This document shows positions 1 to 7,450 of a DNA stretch of 36,224 nucleotides, piece after piece; position 1 is the first letter of the stretch, and every line of letters begins with the position of its first letter. A program made the position numbers and the translations under genes. The notes below the pieces were generated by a model. The model saw only the letters and a list, made by a program, of their open reading frames with translations. It was not told the origin of the DNA and made no database searches. Source of the stretch: DASQDN01 sp035630195 (GTDB taxonomy: Bacteria > Acidobacteriota > Terriglobia > Bryobacterales > Bryobacteraceae); contig DASQLD010000657.1 in the NCBI GenBank assembly GCA_035630195.1, forward strand, positions 1 through 36,224, given 5' to 3'.

Positions 1-350
1 TCGGACCTTACCCGCGAAATTATCTGCGCAATCCCGGCATCGGCAACCAGGATCTTTCCGTCTTCAAAAGTATTCCCTTTGGTGGGGACGGAAAACGATA
101 CGTGCAGCTCCGGATGGAGGCATTCAACATATTCAATCATCCGCAGTTCTCCGGCCGCAACTTGACCACCAATGTTGTCAATGGGGCAGGCCAATCCGGC
201 GCCGCGATCTTCAACAACTTCACGAATCTGAGCGTTACGAACAGCATTCGTCCTGCTGGAAACACATCTGTACTTGGAACGTATTTCGGGGAGTACAACG
301 CCGCTCGTGACATGCGAATCATTCAAGTTGCCGTCAAGTTGTATTTTTGA
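1..350 (+). CDS. TonB-dependent receptor, C-terminal end (partial)
   Basis: The frame is open from the left edge and stops at 348-350, giving about 115 residues. The sequence reads as the last strands of an outer-membrane beta-barrel. It has a 'NYLRNPG' stretch, then 'EAFNIFNHPQFSG', the block typical of Oar-like TonB-dependent receptors with a carboxypeptidase-regulatory N-terminus that are expanded in Acidobacteriota. It ends in 'VAVKLYF', a terminal aromatic residue as expected of a BAM-assembled barrel. The plug, TonB box and N-terminus lie outside the window, so the substrate cannot be judged; family members usually import large nutrients such as glycans. The family call is firm. A CTG/GTG-rich internal start should not be mistaken for the gene start. 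Confidence 0.85.
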   Translation, partial: GPYPRNYLRNPGIGNQDLSVFKSIPFGGDGKRYVQLRMEAFNIFNHPQFSGRNLTTNVVNGAGQSGAAIFNNFTNLSVTNSIRPAGNTSVLGTYFGEYNAARDMRIIQVAVKLYF

Positions 351-497
351 GTGCGCGCGTCTTCAGCCGGTTCTCGTTCGTTTTCGCTCGCGTGGAACTG
401 ACCGGCCTTGCGAGTGTTCATCAGCCGTTCAAATGTCTGACAACGAGTGACAGTGGCATAATTCAGTCTTACGCTTTTAGCGCAGTGTGGCGTACCC

Positions 498-1298
498 ATG
501 TCCATCTACCATCGCAACAATATCCACGTTGAAGGAATCGGCACGAGAACAATGGTAGTGGCCCACGGCTTCGGCTGTGATCAGAACATGTGGCGCTTCA
601 TAGTTCCAGCCTTCGTGAACGAATATCGTGTCGTTCTGTTTGACCATGTCGGCGCTGGCAAATCGGATGCGACAAAGTATAGCCGTGAGAAATACGATTC
701 TCTCGCAGGTTACTCCGATGATGTGCTCGAGATTATCGACGCCGTTGGAGGCGCGCCTGTGATCTTCGTCGGGCACTCCGTCAGTGCGACCATTGGCCTT
801 CTTGCCGCAGCCACGCGCCCGGAGGTCTTCGAGAGGCTGATTCTGATCGGGCCGTCCCCATGCTACATCAACGATCTCGATTACATTGGCGGATTTAGCA
901 AGGCGGACATTCAGGCTATGCTAGCGACGCTCGAAAGCAATTATCTTGGTTGGTCAAGCGCGACTGCGCCCGTCATCATGGGTAATCCGGACAAACCTGA
1001 ACTCGCTGACGAATTATCGGAGAGCTTCTGCCGCACGGATCCCGATATCGCTAAGGACTTTGCGCGGGTGACGTTTCTGTCCGATAATCGCCGGGATCTT
1101 GCGCGCGTCCATGTCCCTTCGCTAATAATGCAATGCTCGGAAGATATCATTGCGCCGGATTGTGTCGGCGAGTTTGTTCATGACCACCTGCCCGACAGCA
1201 AGCTGGTTCATCTGAGGGCGACCGGACATTGTCCGCACATGAGCGCGCCCCAAGAGACCATCACAGTGATCCAGCAATATCTCGCTGCGGCATCGTGA
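498..1298 (+). CDS. RsbQ-like alpha/beta hydrolase (KAI2/D14/RsbQ family)
   Basis: A 266-residue cytosolic alpha/beta hydrolase with no signal peptide. The oxyanion region is 'HGFGCDQNMW' (from residue 23), the nucleophile elbow is 'GHSVSA' with Ser94, and the acid and base are Asp216 ('CSEDIIAP') and His244 ('GHCPHMS'). Length and triad spacing match Bacillus RsbQ (Ser96, Asp219, His247) and the plant receptors D14 and KAI2. In Bacillus, RsbQ is needed for the PAS phosphatase RsbP to respond to energy stress. Here the stop codon overlaps the GTG start of a PAS histidine kinase, so the hydrolase probably supplies or perceives a small ligand for that PAS domain. The ligand is unknown. A weak Shine-Dalgarno precedes the ATG; 351-497 is the likely promoter region, but I see no convincing -35/-10 pair there. 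Confidence 0.88.
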   Translation: MSIYHRNNIHVEGIGTRTMVVAHGFGCDQNMWRFIVPAFVNEYRVVLFDHVGAGKSDATKYSREKYDSLAGYSDDVLEIIDAVGGAPVIFVGHSVSATIGLLAAATRPEVFERLILIGPSPCYINDLDYIGGFSKADIQAMLATLESNYLGWSSATAPVIMGNPDKPELADELSESFCRTDPDIAKDFARVTFLSDNRRDLARVHVPSLIMQCSEDIIAPDCVGEFVHDHLPDSKLVHLRATGHCPHMSAPQETITVIQQYLAAAS

Positions 1299-2488
1299 GC
1301 AGAGACGGACAGGACAAACCTCACGGAAGCGGGGTTCCCGACGAAAGTGTAGAAGAGCTTTATGAAAACGCGCCGTGCGGGTATCTGTCAACTCTTCCAG
1401 ATGGACGAATCATCAGGGTCAATCAGACCTTTGTAGATCTTGTTGGGATCGAACGCGAGCAACTGGTAGGGGGCAAGCGGTTTGCCCAGTTATTGACCAT
1501 AGGCGGGCGAATCTTCTATGAAACCCATTTCGCCCTTATGTTGCGAATGCATGGCCACCTCAGCGAGATTGCGCTTGACTTCCAACGAGGAGATGGGACC
1601 GTTATTCCTGCGTTGATCACTGCCGTTCAGAAACGAGATTCAGGCGGAAACCCTCTGGTGAACCGCATGACGATATTCAATGCAACCGAACGGCGTCGGT
1701 ATGAGCAGGAGCTACTCATCGCCCGTAAGCGGGCCGAGGAAGCTGCTTCTGAGCTGACTCGTGTAAACAGGGCCTTGTCGAGCAGCAACACTGCGCTACT
1801 GCGCGCCAACGAAGATCTGGGCCAGTTCGCGTATGCGGCAAGCCACGATCTGCAGGAACCCTTGCGTACGATGACCGGCTACGCGCAGTTGCTTGCAAGA
1901 CGATATCACGATGTGCTCGACGAACGAGCGCAGGGTTTCATCGAGCATATATTGGAGGGTTCCCGTCGGATGCAGATGCTGATAAGTGATCTGCTCGCGT
2001 TCTCTCACGCCCAAGGGGCACAGTTGGTTCGGCGTTCCACTGACATGGCGCAGGTACTTGCCGCGGCCCTGGCAAATCTCGAGTCATCCATCGAAGAAAC
2101 CCGAGCAACTGTAACCCACGAGGCGCTGCCCACGTTAAGCGTGGACGCCGCGCGGATGGCGCAATTGTTTCAGAACCTTGTGAGCAACGCGATCAAATAC
2201 AGGAAGCTTGACGCGGCTCCCCGAGTACACGTGTCTGCAAATGAGGATCGCGACGGATCTTGGGTGATTTCGGTTCAGGACAATGGCCTCGGATTTGACG
2301 ATGCCTATGCGGACCAGATTTTCAGCATGTTCAAACGTCTGCATGGTAGGGAAATAGCGGGTACTGGTATAGGCCTCGCAATCTGTAGAAAGGTTGTTGA
2401 ATCCCACGGCGGCAAGATCTGGGCGACATCCACTCCAGGAGTCGGCTCAACTTTTTTCTTCACGATCCCCGACCGGGCGGAGATCTGA
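1295..2488 (+). CDS. PAS-domain sensor histidine kinase
   Basis: A 397-residue soluble histidine kinase. The start is the GTG at 1295, overlapping the hydrolase stop (GTGA); an upstream in-frame ATG at 1229 lies deep inside the hydrolase and is less likely. Residues about 20-130 form a PAS domain ('ENAPCGYLSTLPDGRI'). A coiled-coil follows ('ARKRAEEAASELTRVNRAL'), then a HisKA domain with phospho-acceptor His184 in 'ASHDLQEPLR'. The HATPase_c domain shows an N box ('NLVSNAIKY'), G1 ('DNGLGFD') and G2 ('GTGIGLAICRKVV'). The H box and ATPase resemble those of bacteriophytochrome-type kinases. There is no membrane segment and no receiver domain, and no response regulator is encoded nearby, so the output partner is elsewhere. 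Translational coupling suggests the RsbQ-like hydrolase feeds the PAS sensor. Confidence 0.9.
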   Translation: MSRDGQDKPHGSGVPDESVEELYENAPCGYLSTLPDGRIIRVNQTFVDLVGIEREQLVGGKRFAQLLTIGGRIFYETHFALMLRMHGHLSEIALDFQRGDGTVIPALITAVQKRDSGGNPLVNRMTIFNATERRRYEQELLIARKRAEEAASELTRVNRALSSSNTALLRANEDLGQFAYAASHDLQEPLRTMTGYAQLLARRYHDVLDERAQGFIEHILEGSRRMQMLISDLLAFSHAQGAQLVRRSTDMAQVLAAALANLESSIEETRATVTHEALPTLSVDAARMAQLFQNLVSNAIKYRKLDAAPRVHVSANEDRDGSWVISVQDNGLGFDDAYADQIFSMFKRLHGREIAGTGIGLAICRKVVESHGGKIWATSTPGVGSTFFFTIPDRAEI

Positions 2489-2522
2489 AACTAAGTTACG
2501 AAGGCGGCCCGGACGCCTATAT

Positions 2523-2998
2523 TTACCTAACGTTGATGACGACCGTGTTGGAAGCTTTGCCATCGACTGTCAGAACGACATTGACGTTGCCGCGTCCAGC
2601 CAAGCTCGACGATATTCGAATATTTGCCTGATCCAGGCCAACCATGGGTCCCTTGCGTGCCGGCGTACGTTACTTCTGCATTTGCGCCGCCAATCGTCGC
2701 AGTGATGGCTGCCGTCGATGCGCGATTGCGAAAGCCTGTCCCAAAAGCGATTAGGAAAAGCTGGTCTGAGGTATCGCCGATGCTCACCGGCACGCGTCAT
2801 AAACGTTGGTTGTCTGATTCAGTTGCAACACCGGTTCGGAAGTCTGCGACCCATCTGCCTTCACGCGTAAGGCAACTGCTGCCGCCACACCCTGGCCGGT
2901 AGCATTGGCGGCGAACAGACCGGAGTGACTTGCTCCACAACCATCGTTCCCTTCCCCACAGTGCTTCCGTTAAGCAGTACTGCAATGCTCGCCGCTCC
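2523..2998 (-). pseudogene. Decayed TIGR03437 (Solibacter C-terminal) domain
   Basis: On the minus strand three reading frames in succession spell one TIGR03437-type domain of about 155 residues: 'VLLNGSTVGKGTMVVEQV', then 'GLFAANATGQGVAAAVALR', then 'PVSIGDTSDQLFLIAFGTG', then 'MVGLDQANIRISSSLAGRG' and 'VVLTVDGKASNTVVINVR' before TAA at 2523-2525. Frame changes fall near 2920, 2783 and 2650. Within each segment there is no stop and the family pattern is well kept. This domain normally closes large secreted Solibacter proteins made of repeats or Ig-like modules. Here it is joined in frame at about 2998 to an unrelated enolase-superfamily fragment, so the original N-terminal part is gone. Non-functional as read, unless the indels are assembly errors. 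Confidence 0.75.
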
Positions 2999-3361
2999 CG
3001 TAGGAATATTGGCGATGAACGAGTACTGAGTGGCTGCCATCATATAGAAGTGCCGCTCGATCGCCTAGAAGTGCCGCTCGATCGCCAGACGATCCTGACC
3101 GATTAGCTGAGGCGCCAGCATCTCGATGCGCGCACGCGCAGCGGCAGAGGGAAGTCCAGCTTCACCATAGCGCACTAGGCCGGCGGCAGTCTCAATCCGG
3201 ATCAGGCAGCCATCCCCTACGTTGTCGAGGCCCATGGTTTTAATCTTCGTGATCTTCACGTCATCGCTATGAGGCGCCGCTATGGCCCTATAGTCCAGAA
3301 GCCACGATGCCGTCGGCATTCCGATCGCGCTTTTGAGAAGGTTCCTTCGGCTTAGATTCAT
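2999..3361 (-). pseudogene. Truncated enolase-superfamily (mandelate racemase-like) protein, Tat signal
   Basis: The N-terminus 'MNLSRRNLLKSAIGMPTAS' is a twin-arginine signal. After it comes the N-terminal capping domain of a mandelate racemase/galactonate dehydratase-type enzyme: 'VKITKIKTMGLDNVGDG', 'IRIETAAGLVRYGEAGL' and 'LIGQDRLAIERHF'. The frame then meets TAG at 3065-3067, made by a 21-base tandem duplication. Beyond it the original reading resumes ('AIERHFYMMAATQYSFIANIPT') and runs in frame into a TIGR03437 domain. The whole catalytic TIM barrel (Lys/His bases, Asp/Glu metal ligands) is missing, since family members are about 380-420 residues. It is a gene remnant produced by recombination. 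Confidence 0.7.
3045..3086. repeat. 21-bp perfect tandem duplication
   Basis: Two identical 21-base units, 3045-3065 and 3066-3086, abut without a spacer. In the minus-strand enolase frame each unit encodes seven codons (A-I-E-R-H-F-Y/stop). The junction turns the tyrosine codon TAT into TAG, so the duplication itself creates the premature stop. Confidence 0.95.
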
Positions 3362-3743
3362 TTGACTTCCTCCGCGGAATCCTTTGCGGCTTCATCGTAT
3401 CGCGGCGTTGTGTCGTTATGGAACCTGGCGGCTCGTGCGCCGGCCACGCATACTGCCAGGTTGTTCGAACGCGCACGCCTAAACAGAATCCGACAGCGCC
3501 GATGTTGCTCGTGCCCAAACAATCCGCTTGTAACAATCGATCGCTGTCTGCGCGTCATGCTCGTCTATCGACGAAGGACAGTCAATCGGTCATGCGCAAT
3601 CGATTCTCGGGAGTACGACCCTTCGCCACCTGCACCATAGCAAAATAGACAAACGACCGCCAAGTCTGCGTTAGCGCCAGCGAACCCAGCTCGTGATAAG
3701 GTTATCTTCCTACGTCGGAGGTCCTGTTCAGGGAAGTAAACCT
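3362..3743. other. Intergenic region, no gene seen
   Basis: This stretch lies between two divergent genes, the Tat-exported enolase fragment (minus) and the S8 protease (plus). Several short open frames exist on both strands, but none has a ribosome binding site or a recognisable protein pattern. It should hold both promoters; I could not pick them with confidence. The protease RBS is the AGGGAAG at about 3730-3736. Confidence 0.5.
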
Positions 3744-5609
3744 ATGATCAATCGTTACGTAGCGGTCTTAGCCGCCGTCATTCTTTCCTTATCTCAGGCT
3801 GCCCATGCGCAGCAAAAGAAGCGTGCCGATCGGGCTGACCAACTCCCTCGTTTTACCTATCCGATCGAAGGCAAAGCCGAGGACTTGCTGACCGATAACC
3901 AGCGTTTTGCCAAACTCGCCGAAGCCGTACGTACGAACCTTGAAAAAATACTTAGCGAATATCAAATCGCAGATGCCTCCGCGGAGCGGGCGATGGTGAG
4001 TACCCTTGCAGCCATCGCAATGATTACGAAAGACGACGCGGCAGCCGTCAAGTATCTGGATCGCGCGCGGAGCCTGCAAGAGAAGGAAGAAGCCAAACTA
4101 ACAAACGGCCTCGAGATTCGCGCGATTCTTGCTGCGCGGGCCAAAGTGCCCGAAACGAACACGGAGGCGTTTCGCGCCGCGTTGCGTTCCGAGATGAACA
4201 ACCTGTTGAAGGACCTGCCGTGGAACATCGTCGAGAGGAGTATGCGGGGAAGGCAGACATCGTTTGAGCTGCTGAACTCCGAATACCTGCGAGGGACCGT
4301 CCGATCGGAGATTCAGCCGCTTGTCGATAAAGAAGGTGCGCTCAGCGACGACAGCGCTGCCAGAATCATAGCCTTCCGGCAGTCGATAGCTTCGGTGATT
4401 GCCTGGCGGGGCGTATTTCTCGAATCGATCGGCGAGTATATAGCTCGCTCCAACAAGCCAGGGCCAGATATTTGGCCGGCGCGCGAGGTTCGGCTGCCCG
4501 AGGGCAAGCCCTGGAAACCGGTTGTAGTATCAGCCTGGGACAGTGGTAGCGATCCCGTGCTATTTGAAAAGGTTCTTGTACGCAACGCGGATGGAACTCC
4601 CGCAGTGATCGCCTATGATCGCGATGCGCGCAAAGCAAGCGGATTTCTGGAGGAGATCCCGGAACAGCTCCTACGGAGTTACGGCGATTCCGTTCGGTTG
4701 TTTCAAGGGAACGCGGATATGCGGGCCGGCCGGGCCACCCCTGAGGCGGCGTTCACAAAGGCGCGTTACCAATCATTAAAGGCGGAAGACGCCAAGACGC
4801 TGAACAATGAACTGAACCAGATCAGCCAATACATGCACGGAACCCACGTTGCCAGCATCCTGTTGGAAGGCAATCCTTATGCGCGGCTCTTTGTGGCTCG
4901 ACACACCTTCGACATGCGTATTCCGCCTGCCGCGCCAAGCAGGGAGCGTGCTCAACGGATCGCCGATTCCTTCCGGGATATCGTGACGAACATGAAAGCG
5001 CACAAAGTTCGCGTCGCGAATATGAGCTGGAGTTGGAGCACTACAGAAATTGAAGACGCCTACGAGAAGAATGGAATCGGCGCAACCAGTGAAGAACGGC
5101 GCAAAAAGGCTCGCGAGCTCTGGGACATCATCGCCGCAGGCCTGAAAGACGCGATTGAGAGCGCTCCCGAGATCCTGTTTGTTGCGTCCGGCGGGAATGA
5201 CAATTCAAGCAATGACTTTGTTCAGGTGGTACCTGGCAATCTACGCCTGCCGAACCTGTTGCTGGTGGGCGCGGTCGATCAAGCCGGAGAAGAAACGAAT
5301 TTCACTTCCTATGGCAGCTCGGTGATTGTGCATGCCAATGGATATCAGGTGCCAGGTCTGGTTCCCGGCGGCCACAAGCTGCCGATGAGCGGCACGTCCA
5401 TGGCGGCTCCGGGTGTGGCGAACCTTGCTGCAAAGATTCTGACGGTGGCGTCGGAAATGACGCCCCAGCAGGTAATTGAGGTCATCCGGAGAACTGCGGA
5501 ACGCTCTTCTGACGGACGCCGCAACTTGATTCATCCGAAGAACGCCCTTGCCGCCGTGCAAAGTGGCAAGGCCGCTGTGCCGGCCGGCAGCCCGAGGTTG
5601 GCTCCTTAA
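3744..5609 (+). CDS. Secreted subtilisin-family (S8) serine protease
   Basis: The ATG at 3744 is preferred over the GTG at 3693. It has an AGGGAAG ribosome binding site and begins directly with a Sec signal ('VAVLAAVILSLSQAAHAQ', cleavage near residue 22), giving 621 residues. The catalytic triad is in S8 order: Asp266 in 'VVVSAWDSGSD', His365 in 'HGTHVAS' and Ser552 in 'MSGTSMAAPG', with the oxyanion Asn in 'VASGGNDNS'. Residues about 25-240 form a helix-rich N-terminal region that I cannot assign. It is longer than a typical I9 propeptide and may be a chaperone or regulatory domain. The Asp-His gap of about 100 residues is also long. The stop lies two bases from the convergent gene end at 5612. 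Substrate unknown. Confidence 0.9.
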   Translation: MINRYVAVLAAVILSLSQAAHAQQKKRADRADQLPRFTYPIEGKAEDLLTDNQRFAKLAEAVRTNLEKILSEYQIADASAERAMVSTLAAIAMITKDDAAAVKYLDRARSLQEKEEAKLTNGLEIRAILAARAKVPETNTEAFRAALRSEMNNLLKDLPWNIVERSMRGRQTSFELLNSEYLRGTVRSEIQPLVDKEGALSDDSAARIIAFRQSIASVIAWRGVFLESIGEYIARSNKPGPDIWPAREVRLPEGKPWKPVVVSAWDSGSDPVLFEKVLVRNADGTPAVIAYDRDARKASGFLEEIPEQLLRSYGDSVRLFQGNADMRAGRATPEAAFTKARYQSLKAEDAKTLNNELNQISQYMHGTHVASILLEGNPYARLFVARHTFDMRIPPAAPSRERAQRIADSFRDIVTNMKAHKVRVANMSWSWSTTEIEDAYEKNGIGATSEERRKKARELWDIIAAGLKDAIESAPEILFVASGGNDNSSNDFVQVVPGNLRLPNLLLVGAVDQAGEETNFTSYGSSVIVHANGYQVPGLVPGGHKLPMSGTSMAAPGVANLAAKILTVASEMTPQQVIEVIRRTAERSSDGRRNLIHPKNALAAVQSGKAAVPAGSPRLAP

Positions 5610-5611
5610 CT

Positions 5612-6346
5612 CTAGATCTGGACAAGCACTGTCGCATAGAGCATCGCGCCGCCAACAAAATACCAGAAGCGGCCTTGATCCTCGCGAGGAAATTCCTCGT
5701 TGGCGCTTGTGATGACGATTCCACCGGCCAGAAAAGCGAACAACCGCGAGAAAGCCAGCTCGGACAGCGTCCCTGTGGAGCCGAGCCACCATCCAATCAG
5801 AACGCCGAGGGCGAGAGCCTTCCGTCCCCAGCGAGTGTAGCCACGGCCGTGGATCTCAGTTAACATCCCATCGATCATAACCATGTGCAAAGCGATGGCG
5901 AACACGAAAATGCAAAGGGAGGGAATACTGTCGTGCGCGCGACCTACGGCTAGGAAGCCGATTAAGACGTTGTAGAGTACGAATCCTCCCACATGGACGA
6001 GGAAGTACCAGCTGGCGTATTGCTCGCCCTGTTCCCCATGGTCTTCGTGGCCTTTGCTCTTGCCCACATGCGCAAGCGCCACAAATGTCAACATGCCCAT
6101 GAGCGTAATCGCGTATATGCGCTTGATCGGGTTAAATGCATGCCGTGCCGCCTCTTGGATAACATGACTCCTCTCGGCAAGTTCTGGAATTATGTCCAGG
6201 AACACGTATGCCAAAGAGACGCCTGCCGATGCGGCCGCCCATCGCTTCTTGAATCGAGTGCTAAGACGCCGGATACTCGCAGCGAGCGCATACGCCGCGC
6301 AGATTACCAGCGCGCCAATCAAGGCGTAAATGTCGGTCTCTTGCAT
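5612..6346 (-). CDS. Polytopic membrane protein, possibly ZIP-like
   Basis: A 244-residue integral membrane protein with about seven hydrophobic segments, starting 'DIYALIGALVICAAYALA'. A histidine/acid-rich loop ('GKSKGHEDHGEQGEQ') sits between segments three and four. Polar residues inside helices ('FLDIIPELAE', 'HMVMIDGML', 'ITSANEEFP') recall the metal-binding helices of ZIP transporters, but the canonical HNxxE signature is absent. The fold assignment is therefore only a suggestion; function is unknown. It is convergent with the S8 protease, with only two bases between their stops. No terminator hairpin fits there, so transcriptional interference is plausible. Confidence 0.7.
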   Translation of the reverse strand: MQETDIYALIGALVICAAYALAASIRRLSTRFKKRWAAASAGVSLAYVFLDIIPELAERSHVIQEAARHAFNPIKRIYAITLMGMLTFVALAHVGKSKGHEDHGEQGEQYASWYFLVHVGGFVLYNVLIGFLAVGRAHDSIPSLCIFVFAIALHMVMIDGMLTEIHGRGYTRWGRKALALGVLIGWWLGSTGTLSELAFSRLFAFLAGGIVITSANEEFPREDQGRFWYFVGGAMLYATVLVQI

Positions 6347-6552
6347 CGCAGCGCCACAAACCTCAGAGTTGTTTGAATTCCGTCCTATGTGACGGCGCGA
6401 AGCGTGAGCAGATTTTTTTAATGCCGGTAAGCGCGCGACAAATCAGTGCAGGACTGTGGGAATGCGCGTTCATGCGCTCACAGTTTCCGAATTCTCAATG
6501 ACACTTTTATGCCCTGTTCGTTCCCTAGCGCTAAATCACGCGATGGGAACAA

Positions 6553-7392
6553 CTAGTACGACAATTGCTGAAGATAACCGAAGCTTTGTTTAAGCGAGTC
6601 TATTGGGTTGCCTGGCGTCTGGTCTTGCTCCACGAAGTAATGCTGTACTCCTGCTTTGGCAGCGGCTTTGAGTACGGCCGGTATGTCGACAACGCCGTTG
6701 CCTACTTCGCGAAACGCTTCACGCGGGACTCTCTCAGTGAATTGCGGTCCCACGTCGGCCGCGACGTTCTTCAGATGCATCAGGGTGACGCGCTTGCCGT
6801 ACTTCTGCAGGACGGAAACTGGATCGACCCCAGCCACGCGCGACCACATAATATCCAATTCCAACGTCACCAATTTGGGGTCGGATGTGTCCATCAGCAC
6901 ATCCAGCAGCGTTCCTGAGCCCGCAGGCTCGAACTCGAAAGCATGATTATGATAGGCCAGCTTTAGACCTGATTTAGCGCAGGTCTCTCCGGCCTTGGTC
7001 AGAGTTTCTGCAAGACGCTTTATCACGTCCACGCCGCCCCTATCCTGCGGCGCCACATAGGGACAAACCACAAACGAGAAACCGCGCTTCTTCGCATCTT
7101 CGAGAGCCGCCGGAAGCTTAGCCTGGTCCCGGGTGAACATGGCAGTGTCCAGATGCAGGCTGACTGGCTTCAGTCTGGTTTGCTTCAGACTGTCCCAAAT
7201 CTTATCCATATTGCTCTGGATGACTTCGCACTCGCGGAATCCTACCTGTTCGAGTGACTGGAAGACCTCGAGCGGCTTCTCATTGATGATCGTTCGGAGG
7301 GTGTACAACTGGACACCGACTGCCTTCAGGTTGGCCCCCGGAAGACGCGCGGCGGAAGCAGCGGCCGCGGCGAGAAATCGTCTGCGTAGCAT
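6553..7392 (-). CDS. Exported sugar phosphate isomerase/epimerase-like TIM barrel protein
   Basis: A 279-residue protein of the xylose isomerase-like TIM-barrel family (AP_endonuc_2). The N-terminus 'MLRRRFLAAAAASAARLPG' looks like a Tat/Sec export signal, as is common for this family in Acidobacteriota. Barrel strands carry likely metal ligands and sugar-contact residues: 'AYHNHAFEFE', 'LELDIMW', 'LMHLKN', 'EVGNGVVDIPAVL' and 'YFVEQD'. Those features match enzymes acting on inositols or keto-sugars, but the exact substrate cannot be read. It stands alone, with 205 bases downstream before the membrane protein start and a short gap upstream of the damaged TPR gene. Confidence 0.85.
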   Translation of the reverse strand: MLRRRFLAAAAASAARLPGANLKAVGVQLYTLRTIINEKPLEVFQSLEQVGFRECEVIQSNMDKIWDSLKQTRLKPVSLHLDTAMFTRDQAKLPAALEDAKKRGFSFVVCPYVAPQDRGGVDVIKRLAETLTKAGETCAKSGLKLAYHNHAFEFEPAGSGTLLDVLMDTSDPKLVTLELDIMWSRVAGVDPVSVLQKYGKRVTLMHLKNVAADVGPQFTERVPREAFREVGNGVVDIPAVLKAAAKAGVQHYFVEQDQTPGNPIDSLKQSFGYLQQLSY

Positions 7393-7450
7393 GCTTCCAT
7401 GCTACGCCTTGATACCATTCGTGTAACGATTGTCATGGCGAGTGTCTTGC

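Noticed and set aside
5241..5792. A 183-codon minus frame across the convergent gene ends
   Set aside because: It overlaps the catalytic part of the S8 protease and the membrane protein end, and looks like a shadow frame.
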